A DNA stretch of 64,000 bases. It comes from Curtobacterium sp. MCLR17_007. GTDB lineage: Bacteria; Actinomycetota; Actinomycetes; Actinomycetales; Microbacteriaceae. The translations under genes were made by a program, and so were the position numbers. The stretch is taken from contig NZ_CP126271.1 in the NCBI RefSeq assembly GCF_003234655.2, forward strand, positions 2,046,001 to 2,110,000, read 5' to 3'. Positions within the stretch are counted from its first letter, which is position 1, and each line of letters starts with the position of its first letter. Under the pieces are notes generated by a model that was given only the letters and a program-made list of their open reading frames with translations, was not told where the DNA came from and searched no databases. Positions 33,791-47,140 of this stretch are shown piece after piece.

Positions 33791-35773
33791 TCAGACCTCG
33801 GAGAAGGGCTCGGCGTCGTCGAGCCGCACCCGCAGCGTCGGGGCTGCGCGTCGGCGGTTGCCGCCGGGCAGCACCCGCCGGGTGGAGGACCGCCGGATCA
33901 CCTCGGCCTTCAGCGTCGCAGCGACCTCGGCTCCGTGGGCGTAGGGGAAACGCACGATGGCGCGCACCGTGCCCGGCGTCGGGTCGTCGACCGGCACCGG
34001 GCCGAGCACGGGACCGACCGGCGCCTCGCCCAGTGCCTCGACCGCGGCCGTGACCGCCTGCTCGGTTCCGGTGAGCGTCGCGACGCGCACGGCGGGTGGG
34101 AACAGCAGCTCGCGGCGGTCGACGAGTTCGTCGTGCGCCGGGGCGTCGAGCTTCCACAGCACCATCGCGGTGGCGAGCTTCCCGCCGATCCCGACCAGGT
34201 ACGTCTCGGCACCCGGCGCGCCCTTCGCGGCGGCGTTGGTCCAGAAGCGCAGCACTTCTTCCTGCACGCGGAGGCCCTCACGCGCCAGCGTGCGTTCACC
34301 GTCGAGCAACAGGACGCATGCGTACCCACCGGGCGTCGAGGGTTCTGCCCCGCGCGTCGCGACGACCACCGCGGGCTTCGCCGGGACCTCGTCGATCGGT
34401 CGTGACCCGTCCGCGACCACGATCCGGGTGCCGGGGAACGCCCGCCCCAGCTCGTCCGCGGTGCGCTGCGCCCCCTGCCCGACGGGCTTGAGCTTCCCGC
34501 CGCCGCACGTCGGACAGCGGTACCCCGCCGCGAGTGCGCCGCAGAACCGACACTGCGGGACGGCACCGTGCGTCGGGCTGCCCAGGGGCCCGGCACAGAC
34601 GCGACAGTGCGCCCGCTCGCCGCAGTCGGCGCACACCAGCCCGGTCCCGAACCCGGGGTTCGCGACCTGCACCAGGACCGGCCCCGTTCGGCTGGCCTCG
34701 CGAGCGGCGCGCCAGGCGCTGCTCGGGATCCGGGCCTGCGCGGCGAAGCCCTCGGCGCTCACCTGCTGCGCGGTCGGGACGACCTTCGGTACTGCGGCAC
34801 GGTACGGGGTGACGTCGTCGAGCCAGTGCAGCTCGACCAGCCGCTGCACGTCGGTGCTCCGCGCGTGTGCGAGGAACAGGAGCGCAGCGCCGGACTGCGC
34901 CGCGCGGACCAGCGCCACGTCCCGCGTGTGGACGTACGGGGCCCGCGGCTCGGTGAACGACGCATCGCCGTCGTCCCACATGGCGATGAGCCCGAGGTCG
35001 TCGGCGGGGGCGTACACGGCCGTGCGGTTGCCGATCGCGACCACCGCGTGCGTCCGGGCCCGCAGCAGCGCCTTCGCCCGCTGGCCGTTCGTCTGCTTGG
35101 CGTCGAACCGGACGACCCGGTCCGTCGGCAGCAGTGCGAGCAGGGCGCGCTCGAGGTCGGTCACGTCACGGAAGTCGGGCACCGCGATGACGGCGGAGCG
35201 CTCCCCCGCCACCGTGCGCGCCGCGGCCTGCGCCAGGGTCGCCGCCCACCCCGGGACCCACACCGGGTCGCCGCCCTCGACGTCGAGCTGGACCGGGTGT
35301 GGCACGGCCGCCACGGCAGCACGCCCGTTCGACGCGAGCGTCTCCTCGACGACGCCGGGAGCGTAGCCCGTGACCGCGGGCGGCTCCACCGGGTCGGGCA
35401 CGTGGTCGGGGTCGCGCGCCAGCCACGCCTTCTCGGCTCGGACCTGGCGTGTCGGCACCGCGAGGCGCAGCACGTCGGACGCGACGCCGGCGGCACGGTC
35501 GGCGACCGCGCGCGCGAGCCGCCAGATCTCCGGCGCCAGGACCGGCACCGGACTGACCAGCGTCTCGATCACGCTCAGCTCGCCGGGCCAGTCCCCCTCG
35601 TCGACGATCTCGACGACGTAGGCGTCCGACATCCGCGCACCGGTCCGCAGCGGCACCTTGACGCGCACCCCCGGCACGCAGTCGTCCGCGAGCTCGGCGG
35701 GCACCCGGTAGTCGAACAGACGGTCGAGTTGCGGGAGCGGCGAGTCGAGGACGACGCGCGCGACGGTGGTCAC
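33791..35773 (-). CDS. priA: PriA-like primosomal protein N' without helicase motifs
   Basis: A 660-residue protein. The N-terminal DNA-binding domain (VARVVLDSPLPQLDRLFDYRV) is normal, and eight zinc-binding cysteines are present around residue 385 (CADCGERAHCRVC, CRFCGALAAGYRCPTC). However the helicase core lacks a Walker A (no GXTGSGKT) and the DEAH-type box is replaced by WDDGDASF. Actinobacterial PriA proteins are known for this loss, so this is probably a structural replication-restart factor rather than a helicase. The start is GTG at 35773, 9 bp after metK. Confidence 0.92.
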   Translation of the reverse strand: MTTVARVVLDSPLPQLDRLFDYRVPAELADDCVPGVRVKVPLRTGARMSDAYVVEIVDEGDWPGELSVIETLVSPVPVLAPEIWRLARAVADRAAGVASDVLRLAVPTRQVRAEKAWLARDPDHVPDPVEPPAVTGYAPGVVEETLASNGRAAVAAVPHPVQLDVEGGDPVWVPGWAATLAQAAARTVAGERSAVIAVPDFRDVTDLERALLALLPTDRVVRFDAKQTNGQRAKALLRARTHAVVAIGNRTAVYAPADDLGLIAMWDDGDASFTEPRAPYVHTRDVALVRAAQSGAALLFLAHARSTDVQRLVELHWLDDVTPYRAAVPKVVPTAQQVSAEGFAAQARIPSSAWRAAREASRTGPVLVQVANPGFGTGLVCADCGERAHCRVCAGPLGSPTHGAVPQCRFCGALAAGYRCPTCGGGKLKPVGQGAQRTADELGRAFPGTRIVVADGSRPIDEVPAKPAVVVATRGAEPSTPGGYACVLLLDGERTLAREGLRVQEEVLRFWTNAAAKGAPGAETYLVGIGGKLATAMVLWKLDAPAHDELVDRRELLFPPAVRVATLTGTEQAVTAAVEALGEAPVGPVLGPVPVDDPTPGTVRAIVRFPYAHGAEVAATLKAEVIRRSSTRRVLPGGNRRRAAPTLRVRLDDAEPFSEV

Positions 35774-35782
35774 GCGGGGACC

Positions 35783-36997
35783 CTAGACGGCGGCGGCGAC
35801 GAGTCCTGCGGCCTGGCGGAGTTCCTCGACGCGGTCGAGGTGCTCCCAGGTGAACCCGGGGAGCTCGCGACCGAAGTGGCCGTAGGTCGCGGTCTGCGCG
35901 TAGCGCGGCTTGAGCAGGTCGAGGTCGCGGATGATCGCCGCGGGACGCAGGTCGAACACGGTCCGGATCGCGGCCTCGATCACGGCGTCGTCCACGTGCC
36001 CGGTGCCGAAGGTCTCGACGTACAGTCCGACCGGCTTGGCGCGCCCGATCGCGTACGCGACCTGGACCTCGAGGCGGTCGGCCAGGCCTGCGGCGACGGC
36101 GTTCTTCGCGACCCAGCGCAGCGCGTACGCGGCGGACCGGTCGACCTTGGACGGGTCCTTGCCGCTGAACGCGCCACCCCCGTGGCGGGACGCCCCGCCG
36201 TAGGTGTCGACGATGACCTTGCGACCGGTGAGTCCGGCGTCGCCCTGGGGGCCACCGATCTCGAACCGGCCGGTCGGGTTGACGATGACCTCGACGCCCG
36301 ACGAGTCGAGGTCGACCAGGGCGAGGACCGGGCGGATCACGTGCTCGGTGATCGCCGCGGTGAGGTCGTCGAGCGTGACGCTCGGAGAGTGCTGGGTCGA
36401 GACCACGACGGTCTCGACGGTCTTCGGCACGACGCCGTCGTACCCGACCGTCACCTGGGTCTTGCCGTCCGGGCGCAGGAACGTCAGCTCACCGGACTTG
36501 CGGACCGCGGCGAGCCGCTCGGCCAGACGGTGCGCGAGCCAGATCGCGACGGGCATGTACTCGGGGGTCTCGTTCGTCGCGAAGCCGAACATGATGCCCT
36601 GGTCGCCCGCGCCCTGGCGGTCGAGCGGGTCGACGCCAGCACCCGAGCGGGAGTCCAGCGACTCGTCGACGCCCTGCGCGATGTCCGGCGACTGCGCCCC
36701 GATCGAGACCTCGACGCCGCACGTGGCGCCGTCGAAGCTGACCTCGGACGAGTTGTACCCGATGCCGGTGATGACGTCACGCACCAGCTTGGGGATCTCG
36801 ACGTAGCCCGAGGTGGTGACCTCGCCGGCGACGTGCACCAGACCGGTCGTCACCATCGTCTCGACGGCGACGCGGGCGTGCGGGTCGACCGCCAGCAGGG
36901 CGTCGAGGATGGTGTCCGAGATCTGGTCGCAGATCTTGTCGGGGTGCCCCTCGGTCACCGACTCGGACGTGAAGAGGCGCAGCGTGCTGGACGTCAA
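35783..36997 (-). CDS. metK: S-adenosylmethionine synthetase
   Basis: A 404-residue enzyme making SAM from methionine and ATP. Signatures: [32 protein letters not shown], the loop [18 protein letters not shown] and the P-loop-like [19 protein letters not shown]. The best start is a rare TTG at 36997 ([13 protein letters not shown]), five bases after the rpoZ stop; no ATG or GTG gives a family-like N-terminus. The dfp/coaBC gene that commonly sits between rpoZ and metK in actinobacteria is missing here. Confidence 0.95.
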   Translation of the reverse strand: MTSSTLRLFTSESVTEGHPDKICDQISDTILDALLAVDPHARVAVETMVTTGLVHVAGEVTTSGYVEIPKLVRDVITGIGYNSSEVSFDGATCGVEVSIGAQSPDIAQGVDESLDSRSGAGVDPLDRQGAGDQGIMFGFATNETPEYMPVAIWLAHRLAERLAAVRKSGELTFLRPDGKTQVTVGYDGVVPKTVETVVVSTQHSPSVTLDDLTAAITEHVIRPVLALVDLDSSGVEVIVNPTGRFEIGGPQGDAGLTGRKVIVDTYGGASRHGGGAFSGKDPSKVDRSAAYALRWVAKNAVAAGLADRLEVQVAYAIGRAKPVGLYVETFGTGHVDDAVIEAAIRTVFDLRPAAIIRDLDLLKPRYAQTATYGHFGRELPGFTWEHLDRVEELRQAAGLVAAAV

Positions 36998-37002
36998 CGG
37001 GC

Positions 37003-37269
37003 TCAGACGGTGGGCTGCGGCTGCTGCTTGGTGACGGTGAGCTTGTCCTCGTTGATCTCGTGGAGGGCCACCGACAGCGGCTTGTCGTCGATCGTCGAGT
37101 CGACGAGCGGTCCGACGTTGTCGAAGAGCGAGCCCTCGTGCAGGTCGGCGTAGTAGTCGTTGATCTGGCGCGCACGCTTGGACGCGAAGATGACGAGCGC
37201 GTACTTCGACTCGACCTTGGACAGCAGGTCGTCGATGGGCGGGTCGATGATGCCCTGGGGGTTGGCCAT
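37003..37269 (-). CDS. rpoZ: RNA polymerase omega subunit
   Basis: An 88-residue subunit that helps assemble the beta' subunit into RNA polymerase. Recognised by [30 protein letters not shown] in two parts (kept short here: [20 protein letters not shown]), [18 protein letters not shown] and [10 protein letters not shown]. The ATG at 37269 has GGAG six bases upstream; a GTG-type extension to 37284 lacks support. It follows gmk by 34 bp and precedes metK by 5 bp. Confidence 0.94.
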   Translation of the reverse strand: MANPQGIIDPPIDDLLSKVESKYALVIFASKRARQINDYYADLHEGSLFDNVGPLVDSTIDDKPLSVALHEINEDKLTVTKQQPQPTV

Positions 37270-37303
37270 GGTGTCTCCAGACAACGAGCGGATGCGCTCC
37301 CGG

Positions 37304-38218
37304 CTAGGGCGCAGTGAACAAGTCTACGACCTCGCGCGCCGCCGTGCCGACATCGGAGTTCACGATCCGCACGTCGAACTCGTCCTGGGCCGCGAGCTCG
37401 ACCTTGGCCGTCTCGAGCCGCCGGGCCTGTTCCTCGCTCGACTCGGTGCCCCGGCCGATGAGCCTGCGGACCAGCTCGTCCCACGTCGGTGGCAGCAGGA
37501 ACACCAGGACGGCCTCGGGCATGGCGTCACGGACCTGCCGCGCGCCCTGCAGGTCGATCTCGAGCATCACCTTGTCGCCGGCGTCGAGCGCGCGGTCGAT
37601 CGGCGGTCGCGGGGTGCCGTACCGGTACGAGTTGTGCACCGTGGCCCACTCGAGCAGTTCGCGGTCGCGGATCATCCGGTCGAACTCGGCGTCGTCGACG
37701 AAGAAGTAGTGCACGCCGTCGACCTCGCCCGGCCGGGGCTGTCGCGTCGTGGCCGACACACTGAGGTTGACGTCCGGGTACTGCTCGCGGATGTAGGCGC
37801 TGACCGTTCCCTTGCCGACCGCGGTCGGCCCGGCGAGGACGACGAGCTTCGAGGTCCCGCGCTTGCGCCCGCGCGCAGCGAGCCAGTCGGCGAGGACGCC
37901 GCGCTGCCGCGTCCCGAGTCCGCCGAGCCGCTTGGACGGCGCGATCCGGAGCGTGCCCATGATGGTCTCGGCGCGTGCCGGCCCGATGCCGGCGAGGCTG
38001 GTGAGCAGGTCGCGCACGCGCAGGGTCTTCTCGGCCGAGGCGTCGTCGTCGCCCCACGCGGACCGCGCCACGTCGAGCGCCGAGCGCTCCCCGGACGCCA
38101 CCGCGGACTTGACCGCGGCCCGGGCGCGTCGCGCGGCCACGGCCGCGCGTGCGGCGGCAGCCCGGTCGACCTCGGGCGGGTTCCGGTGGGCGGGCAGGTC
38201 CGCGCGGTCCGGGCTCAT
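37304..38218 (-). CDS. gmk: mIHF - guanylate kinase fusion
   Basis: A 304-residue protein in two parts. Residues 14-116 match actinobacterial integration host factor: a basic N-terminal helix ([19 protein letters not shown]), the helix-two-turn-helix [19 protein letters not shown] and [20 protein letters not shown]. After a 6-residue linker (GRKRGT), residues 122-304 are guanylate kinase: [18 protein letters not shown] (P-loop), [19 protein letters not shown] (GMP site) and [18 protein letters not shown]. In mycobacteria these are adjacent genes, mihF then gmk. No stop, ATG or GTG lies between the halves after Met87, so Gmk is not made alone unless by processing. ATGA overlap with pyrF. Confidence 0.92.
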   Translation of the reverse strand: MSPDRADLPAHRNPPEVDRAAAARAAVAARRARAAVKSAVASGERSALDVARSAWGDDDASAEKTLRVRDLLTSLAGIGPARAETIMGTLRIAPSKRLGGLGTRQRGVLADWLAARGRKRGTSKLVVLAGPTAVGKGTVSAYIREQYPDVNLSVSATTRQPRPGEVDGVHYFFVDDAEFDRMIRDRELLEWATVHNSYRYGTPRPPIDRALDAGDKVMLEIDLQGARQVRDAMPEAVLVFLLPPTWDELVRRLIGRGTESSEEQARRLETAKVELAAQDEFDVRIVNSDVGTAAREVVDLFTAP

Positions 38219-39164
38219 GCCGCCGACCCGGTCGTGGCCAGCGCGGCGCGGACACGCTCGGCGCGGTCGGTGACGAGACCGACGACACCGTCGGGGCCGT
38301 CACCGAGCAGCCCGCGCGACTCGCTGACCAGGACCTGCTCAGCACGCGACCCGTACAGCCCACGGAGGTCCTCGATGCGGGCACCCTGCGCGCCGAACCC
38401 CGGTGCGAGCACGGGGGACGTCCCGATCTCGTGCTCGTCGATGCCGAAGTCCGTCAGGTCGAGGGTGGCGCCGAGCACGAGCCCGACGTCGCCGATGGCC
38501 TGGTCGCCCACGGCCGGGTTGTCGTCTGCCACGTCCAGAACGATACCGGCCGCGACGCTCCGTCCCGCGCGCGGACCCTCGGCGAGCACCGCGGTCTGCA
38601 GCACCCGGGCCTCCGGGTTGCTCGTCGCGGCGAGGACGAACACCCCGGCGCCGTTCGCCCGCGCGACGTCGATGGTCCCCCGCAGCGAGCCGTACCCGAG
38701 GTACGGCGAGACCGTCATCGCGTCAGCCGCGAACGGCCCGTCGCGGTCCAGCCACGCGAGCGCGTAGTCGTCACCCGTGGTCCCGATGTCGCCGCGCTTG
38801 ACGTCGGCGACGACCAGGAGGCCCGCATCACGTGCCCGACGGATCGTCGCGTCGAGTGCGCGGTAGCCGGCGACCCCCGCCGCCTCGAAGAACGCGACCT
38901 GCGGCTTCACGACCGCGGCGCGGCCCGCGGCCGCGTCGACGAGGGTCGCACCGAACGCGGTCAGACCGGCCTCGTCACGGCCGAGCCCCCACGCCGCCAG
39001 GGTGGCGGCATGGGGGTCGATCCCGACGCACAGGGCGGAACGCGACCCGATGGCGGCCGCGAGTCGGACACCGAACGATGCCCGGCCTCTCCCCACCGGC
39101 ACGGCCGGCCCGCCGCTGGCGCGTCGGTCTGGAACCGGCGGCGTGGGCCCGGTCTGGGTGGACG

Positions 39165-39168
<4 letters not shown>
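38215..39168 (-). CDS. pyrF: Orotidine 5'-phosphate decarboxylase (type 2)
   Basis: A 317-residue enzyme giving UMP. It is the longer mycobacterial-type [36 protein letters not shown], the catalytic [18 protein letters not shown] and [13 protein letters not shown]. The first 30 residues are a Pro/Gly-rich extension. GTG at 39168 overlaps the carB stop as GTGA, and the stop overlaps the gmk fusion. Confidence 0.95.
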
Positions 39169-42442
<3,274 letters not shown>

Positions 42443-42443
<1 letters not shown>

Positions 42444-43642
42444 CAGTTGCCTTCCTTCGTGACGTCGGCTGCGGGGGTGGTCGCGTCGGCGGTGGCTGCG
42501 TCCAGCGGACGGCCCTCCTTGCGCGCGACGACCATGTCCCGGAAGCGGTCGAACAGGTACATGCTGTCGTGCGGTCCGGCGGCGGCCTCGGGGTGGTACT
42601 GCACGCTGAACGCCGGGATGTCGAGCGCGCGGAGGCCCTCGACCACGTCGTCGTTGAGCGAGTAGTGGGAGACCTCGACGCGGCCGAAGCCGGCCGGGGA
42701 CTCGAGCACCTGACCGACGGGGGCGTCGACAGCGAAGCCGTGGTTCTGGCTCGTGATCTCGACCTTGCCCGTGGTGGTGTCGAGCACCGGCTGGTTGATG
42801 CCGCGGTGGCCGAAGGGCAGCTTGTAGGTGCCGAAGCCGAGCGCGCGTCCGAGCAGCTGGTTCCCGAAGCAGATGCCGAAGAACGGGCGGCCGTCGCCCA
42901 GGCTCTCCTGCAGCAGCGTCACCTGCGACTCCGACGCCGCCGGGTCACCGGGACCGTTCGAGTAGAACAGCGCGTCCGGGGCCAGTTCGCGCAGTTCCTG
43001 GATCGTGACGTCCTGCGGCAGCACGTGCACCTCGAAGCCGCGGGCGGCGAGGTAGCGCGTGGTCGACGCCTTGACGCCCAGGTCGAGCACCGCGAGGGTG
43101 CCGATCTGCTCGCCGACCGCGGGGACGACGTACGGCTCGGCCGTGGACACCGCGGCGGACAGGCTCTGCCCGGCCATGTCGGCCTGGTCCTGCACGAGCT
43201 GCAGCTGCTCGGCGGCGGACAGGGCCGCGTCCGGACCGCTGAACACGCCGCCCTTCATCGCGCCGGCGTCGCGGATGCGGCGGGTCAGCGCCCGGGTGTC
43301 GACGCCGGAGATGCCGACGATGCCGTCGCGGACCAGGTGCTCGTCGAGCGAGGCGGTCGCCCGGTGGTTCGACACCACGCGGCTGGGGTCGCGCACCACG
43401 TACCCGGCGACCCAGATGCGCCGCGACTCGGGGTCCTCGTCGTTGACGCCCGTGTTGCCGATGTGCGGCGCGGTCTGCACCACGATCTGCCCGGCGTACG
43501 ACGGGTCGGTCAGGGTCTCCTGGTAGCCGGTCATCCCCGTGGCGAACACCACCTCGCCGAGGGTGCGTCCGCGGGCGCCGTAGGCCCAGCCGTCGTGTCG
43601 GGTGCCGTCCTCGAGGACCAGCACGGCCCGTTCGCGTGTCAT
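42443..43642 (-). CDS. carA: Carbamoyl-phosphate synthase small subunit
   Basis: A 399-residue glutaminase subunit. The N-terminal domain has [13 protein letters not shown] and [20 protein letters not shown]; the class I amidotransferase domain has [11 protein letters not shown], the nucleophile Cys in [16 protein letters not shown], and the His-Glu pair in [16 protein letters not shown]. The actinobacterial form has Asn in place of His after the nucleophile motif. The ATG at 43642 overlaps the preceding stop; the open frame above it is inside the bPH gene. Confidence 0.96.
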
Positions 43643-44184
43643 CAGTTCGTCCCTTCGCCCGCGGTGTGCGGGTGGTTGTGCTTCGTCGACAGCTCCTGCA
43701 GGGCGACGAGCGCTGCCGCGTCGTCCTGCGGGAACCGGAAGTAGGTGTCGAGGTCCGTCGCGCCGGCGGCGCCGGTCGCCGTCCATCGCAGACGGACCAG
43801 TCCCCCGGGTTCGACCACCCGGTCGATGGCCGCCGTCGCGCGGTCGGCGCCCCGGAGCAGCGCTGCGGCGATCCACCGGTCCGGTTCACCGGCCAGGTGC
43901 ATCACCACGCCGGTCTCGTGCACGGTCAGACCGCCGCGACCACGGAAGCCGAGCCCGCCTGCCGCGATGCGTTCCAGGGGGTGGTCGGCGCGGGTCGTCG
44001 CGACGCTGAACCCGTCCCACGACCCGACCGTGGTTCCGGGGTCGGACGGCACCGGGACGGGAGGCGCGACCTGCGCCTGCTTCCTGACCCGCGTCCGCCA
44101 GGTGCGCACCATGGCGAGGAACAGCGCGGCCACGGCGAGCAGGATCACGCCGCCGAGGACCCACCGTGCGGCGTCGCCGCTCAT
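43642..44184 (-). CDS. Single-pass membrane protein, probable PH-like (bPH) domain
   Basis: A 180-residue protein with one N-terminal transmembrane helix ([22 protein letters not shown]) and a cytoplasmic domain of alternating strands ([26 protein letters not shown], then [24 protein letters not shown]). Genes of this form sit between pyrC and carA in many actinobacteria and are annotated as transporters or PH-like domain proteins; no function is established. It overlaps pyrC (four bases) and carA (three bases). Confidence 0.78.
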   Translation of the reverse strand: MSGDAARWVLGGVILLAVAALFLAMVRTWRTRVRKQAQVAPPVPVPSDPGTTVGSWDGFSVATTRADHPLERIAAGGLGFRGRGGLTVHETGVVMHLAGEPDRWIAAALLRGADRATAAIDRVVEPGGLVRLRWTATGAAGATDLDTYFRFPQDDAAALVALQELSTKHNHPHTAGEGTN

Positions 44185-45533
44185 GCGTGCACCTGCTGCG
44201 CCCTGGCCGCCGCGGCGACCGTCGTCGCGTCGACGACGGCGCCGTCGAGCACCGTCGGGAAGCCGTGGTGGAAGGTCGCGACGACGCGGCCGGGCAGACG
44301 CATGCCGAGGTAGGGCGAGTTCCGTGACTGCCCCGCCAGGTCGGTGACGGCGAACTCGCGGCTCGCGCTCGGGTCGTAGAGCGTGACCTCGGCCGGGGCG
44401 CCCTCGGCGATGGCGTGCCCGTGGCCCTCGACCTGCCCGATGCGCGCGGGAGCGCTCGAGAGCACGCGAGCGACGTCGGCCCAGTCCAGACGACCGTCGT
44501 CGACCACGGCGGCCTGGACCACGCTGAGCGCGGACTCGAGGCCGACCATGCCGTTCGCGGCGGCCGGCCACTCGCAGCACTTGGCCTCGGCCGTGTGCGG
44601 CGCGTGGTCCGTCGCGACGATGTCGATCGTCCCGTCGGCCAGGGCGGCCCGCAGCGCGTCGACGTCCTCACGCGAGCGCAGCGGCGGGTTCACCTTGTAG
44701 CGGGCGTCGTACCCGGGGGCGCCGTCGAGCCCCGCGATGAGGTCCTCGGTCAGCACGAGGTGGTGGGGCGTGACCTCGGCGGTGACGTCGATCCCGCGGG
44801 ACTTGGCCCAGCGGATCACCTCGACGCTGCCGGCGGTCGAGACGTGGCACACGTGCAGCCGGGCGCCGACGTGGTCGGCCAACAGCACGTCGCGGGCGAT
44901 GATCGCCTCTTCCGCGACCGCGGGCCACCCGGCCAGACCGAGCTCGGACGACAGCCGGCCCTCGTTCATCTGCGCACCCATGGTCAGACGGGGTTCCTGC
45001 GCGTGCTGGGCGAGGACGCCGCCGAAGCCCTTGATGTACTCGAGCGCCCGGCGCATCAGCAGCGGGTCGGACACGCACGAGCCGTCGTCCGAGAACACCC
45101 GGACCTTCGCCCGCGAGGTCGCCATCGCGCCGATCTCGGACAGGTGCGTCCCCTGCAGGCCCTGCGAGACGGCTCCGATCGGGCGCACGGTGACGTAGCC
45201 CGCGTCGTCCCCCAGTGCCTGGACCTGCTCGACCACGCCGGCGGTGTCCGCGACGGGACTCGAGTTCGCCATCGCGTTGACGGCGGTGAAGCCGCCGGCG
45301 GCCGCGGCACGCGAGCCGGACAGGACGGTCTCGGACTCCTCGGACCCGGGCTCGCGCAGGTGGGTGTGCAGGTCCACGAGACCGGGCAGGGCGATCAGGC
45401 CGTCCGCGTCGACGACGGTGGCGCCGGCCGCGTCGAGACCGGACCCGACCGCGGTGACGAGCCCGCCCTCCAGTCGGATGTCGGCACGCGAGCCGTCCAC
45501 CAGCTGCGCGCCGCGGATCAGGTGAGGGGTCAT
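44181..45533 (-). CDS. pyrC: Dihydroorotase
   Basis: A 450-residue zinc amidohydrolase of the long type I class that interconverts carbamoyl aspartate and dihydroorotate. The metal site motif is [18 protein letters not shown]; further ligands are in [14 protein letters not shown] and the Asp in [15 protein letters not shown]. The ATG at 45533 overlaps the pyrB stop as ATGA. Confidence 0.96.
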   Translation of the reverse strand: MTPHLIRGAQLVDGSRADIRLEGGLVTAVGSGLDAAGATVVDADGLIALPGLVDLHTHLREPGSEESETVLSGSRAAAAGGFTAVNAMANSSPVADTAGVVEQVQALGDDAGYVTVRPIGAVSQGLQGTHLSEIGAMATSRAKVRVFSDDGSCVSDPLLMRRALEYIKGFGGVLAQHAQEPRLTMGAQMNEGRLSSELGLAGWPAVAEEAIIARDVLLADHVGARLHVCHVSTAGSVEVIRWAKSRGIDVTAEVTPHHLVLTEDLIAGLDGAPGYDARYKVNPPLRSREDVDALRAALADGTIDIVATDHAPHTAEAKCCEWPAAANGMVGLESALSVVQAAVVDDGRLDWADVARVLSSAPARIGQVEGHGHAIAEGAPAEVTLYDPSASREFAVTDLAGQSRNSPYLGMRLPGRVVATFHHGFPTVLDGAVVDATTVAAAARAQQVHA

Positions 45534-46510
45534 GCGACGGACTCCTTCGCTTCGTTGCCGGTCAGTTTCGTTTCGTTCCCGGTCAGCGCCAGGTACAGGA
45601 CGGCCATCCGGACCGACACCCCGTGCTCGACCTGCTCGACGATCGTCGAGGCCGGCGCGTCGGCGGCGACGTCGGCGATCTCGAGACCGCGGTTCATCGG
45701 CCCCGGGTGCATGACGAGGGTGCGGGGGTCGAGCCGGGCGAACCGCGCCGCGGTCAGGCCCCAGTGGCGGCTGTACTCGCGCGGGTTCGGGAAGAACGCG
45801 TCGTTCATGCGCTCCTGCTGGATGCGGAGCGTCATCACGACGTCCGGGTCCTCGGCCAGTGCGACGTCGAGGTCGTGGTGCACGGCGGCACCGAACGGCG
45901 TGGTCGTGGCGGGGAGCAGGGTCGGCGGCGCGGCGAACGTCACGCTGGCGCCGAGCGTGCGGAGCAGCCAGGCGTTGCTGCGGGCGACGCGGCTGTGCAG
46001 GACGTCGCCCACGATCAGGACGCGCACGCCGTCGAGGGCCTGGCCGCGGGACCCGGAGCCGTGCAGGCGACGTCGCATCGTGAACGCGTCGAGCAGTGCC
46101 TGGGTGGGGTGCTCGTGGGTGCCGTCGCCGGCGTTGACGACCGGGACGTCGATCCAGTCCGCGTCGGCCAGCACCCGCGGGGCTCCGGACGCGCCGTGCC
46201 GCATCACGATGCCGTCGATGCCCATCGCGCCGAGCGTCTGCACCGTGTCCTTGAGGGACTCGCCCTTCGAGACGCTGGAGCCCTTCGCGGCGAAGTTGAT
46301 CACGTCCGCAGACAGGCGCTTGGCGGCGGCCTCGAACGAGATGCGCGTGCGGGTCGAGTCCTCGAAGAACAGGTTCACGACGGTCTTGCCGCGCAGGGCC
46401 GGCAACTTGCGGACCTCGCGCTGGTTGACCTCGGCCATCTCCTCGGCGACGTCGAGGATGTGCACGGCGTCGGCGCGCGACAGGTCGGCGGTGGACAGCA
46501 GGTGCTTCAC
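45530..46510 (-). CDS. pyrB: Aspartate carbamoyltransferase, catalytic chain
   Basis: A 326-residue enzyme. Carbamoyl phosphate binds at [29 protein letters not shown] and [11 protein letters not shown] are further signatures. No pyrI is present, as usual in Gram-positives. The C-terminus reads [21 protein letters not shown], where a 21-bp unit is duplicated (45551-45592). The start is GTG at 46510 in a four-base overlap with pyrR. Confidence 0.96.
   Translation of the reverse strand: MKHLLSTADLSRADAVHILDVAEEMAEVNQREVRKLPALRGKTVVNLFFEDSTRTRISFEAAAKRLSADVINFAAKGSSVSKGESLKDTVQTLGAMGIDGIVMRHGASGAPRVLADADWIDVPVVNAGDGTHEHPTQALLDAFTMRRRLHGSGSRGQALDGVRVLIVGDVLHSRVARSNAWLLRTLGASVTFAAPPTLLPATTTPFGAAVHHDLDVALAEDPDVVMTLRIQQERMNDAFFPNPREYSRHWGLTAARFARLDPRTLVMHPGPMNRGLEIADVAADAPASTIVEQVEHGVSVRMAVLYLALTGNETKLTGNEAKESVA
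45551..45592 (-). repeat. 21-bp duplication in the pyrB 3' end
   Basis: Two adjacent 21-bp units (45551-45571, 45572-45592) encode LTGNETK and LTGNEAK-like heptads near the PyrB C-terminus. They are nearly identical at the DNA level, which points to recent slippage or unequal exchange. Confidence 0.7.
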
Positions 46511-47079
46511 GCGTCGCCCCCCGACTGCTCGATCACGACTTCGTCGGTGCCGTCGGTCTCGGTCAGGCGCAGCGTGACCCGCTCGTCGGACGCCGTCGGC
46601 AGGTTCTTGCCGACGTGGTCCGCGCGGATCGGCAGCTCGCGGTGACCGCGGTCGACCAGCACGGCCAGCCGGACGGCGCGGGGCCGGCCGATGCCCTGCA
46701 GCGCGTCGAGTGCGGCCCGGACGGTGCGGCCCGAGTAGAGCACGTCGTCGACGAGCACGACGACCTTGCCGTCGATGCCGCCCGCGGGGATGGTCGTCCG
46801 GTGCGGTGCTCGGCCGATGCCGTGCCCCAGGTCGTCGCGGTGCATGGTGACGTCGAGGGCACCGACCCGTTCGGTGCCGATCCCGCCGCGGGCCGAGGCC
46901 CACTCCGGCTCGATCTCGGCCAGGACGCGGCCGAGCCGTTCCGCCAGGACGGCGCCACGGGTCGGGATGCCGAGCAGCACGAGGTCCGAGCCGCCGTGGT
47001 TGGCCTCGAGGATCTCGTGCGCGATGCGTGTCAGGGCACGCGTGATGTCGGGGTGCTGCAGGACCGTTCTGGTACCCAC
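46507..47079 (-). CDS. pyrR: PyrR bifunctional regulator / uracil phosphoribosyltransferase
   Basis: A 190-residue PRT-fold protein. The PRPP loop is [20 protein letters not shown], and [17 protein letters not shown] and [11 protein letters not shown] are family marks. PyrR binds pyr mRNA when UMP/UTP is plentiful and represses the operon. The start is GTG at 47079 with a perfect AAGGAGGT site. It leads the pyr operon, and the RNA element just upstream supports translational autorepression. Confidence 0.95.
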   Translation of the reverse strand: MGTRTVLQHPDITRALTRIAHEILEANHGGSDLVLLGIPTRGAVLAERLGRVLAEIEPEWASARGGIGTERVGALDVTMHRDDLGHGIGRAPHRTTIPAGGIDGKVVVLVDDVLYSGRTVRAALDALQGIGRPRAVRLAVLVDRGHRELPIRADHVGKNLPTASDERVTLRLTETDGTDEVVIEQSGGDA

Positions 47080-47083
47080 GCCG

Positions 47084-47120
47084 ACCTCCTTCCCCGCCTC
47101 TCAGGACGGCATTTAAAGGA
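47084..47120 (-). promoter_or_regulatory. Probable PyrR-binding RNA element over the pyrR RBS
   Basis: On the minus strand TCCTGAGAGGCG (47106-47095) matches the PyrR-binding loop consensus UCCNGNGAGGYU at all but the last base and is closed by CCG/CGG (47109-47107 with 47096-47094). An outer pairing joins TCCTT (47120-47116) with AAGGA (47091-47087) of the AAGGAGGT ribosome binding site. PyrR binding would stabilise a fold that hides the site. Confidence 0.65.
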
Positions 47121-47134
47121 TGCTGACGAGCTCA

Positions 47135-47140
47135 ACCCTA
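47135..47140 (-). promoter_or_regulatory. Possible -10 of the pyr operon
   Basis: TAGGGT on the minus strand overlaps the nusB stop codon. Transcription would begin near 47128 and give a leader of about 49 nt containing the whole PyrR element. No clear -35 is seen. Confidence 0.4.

Noticed and set aside
37304..38218. The mIHF-Gmk fusion as a frameshift or missed start
   Set aside because: The frame is open without stop through the linker, codon use is uniform, both domains are complete, and no ATG or GTG lies between them. Kept as a real fusion, subject to resequencing.
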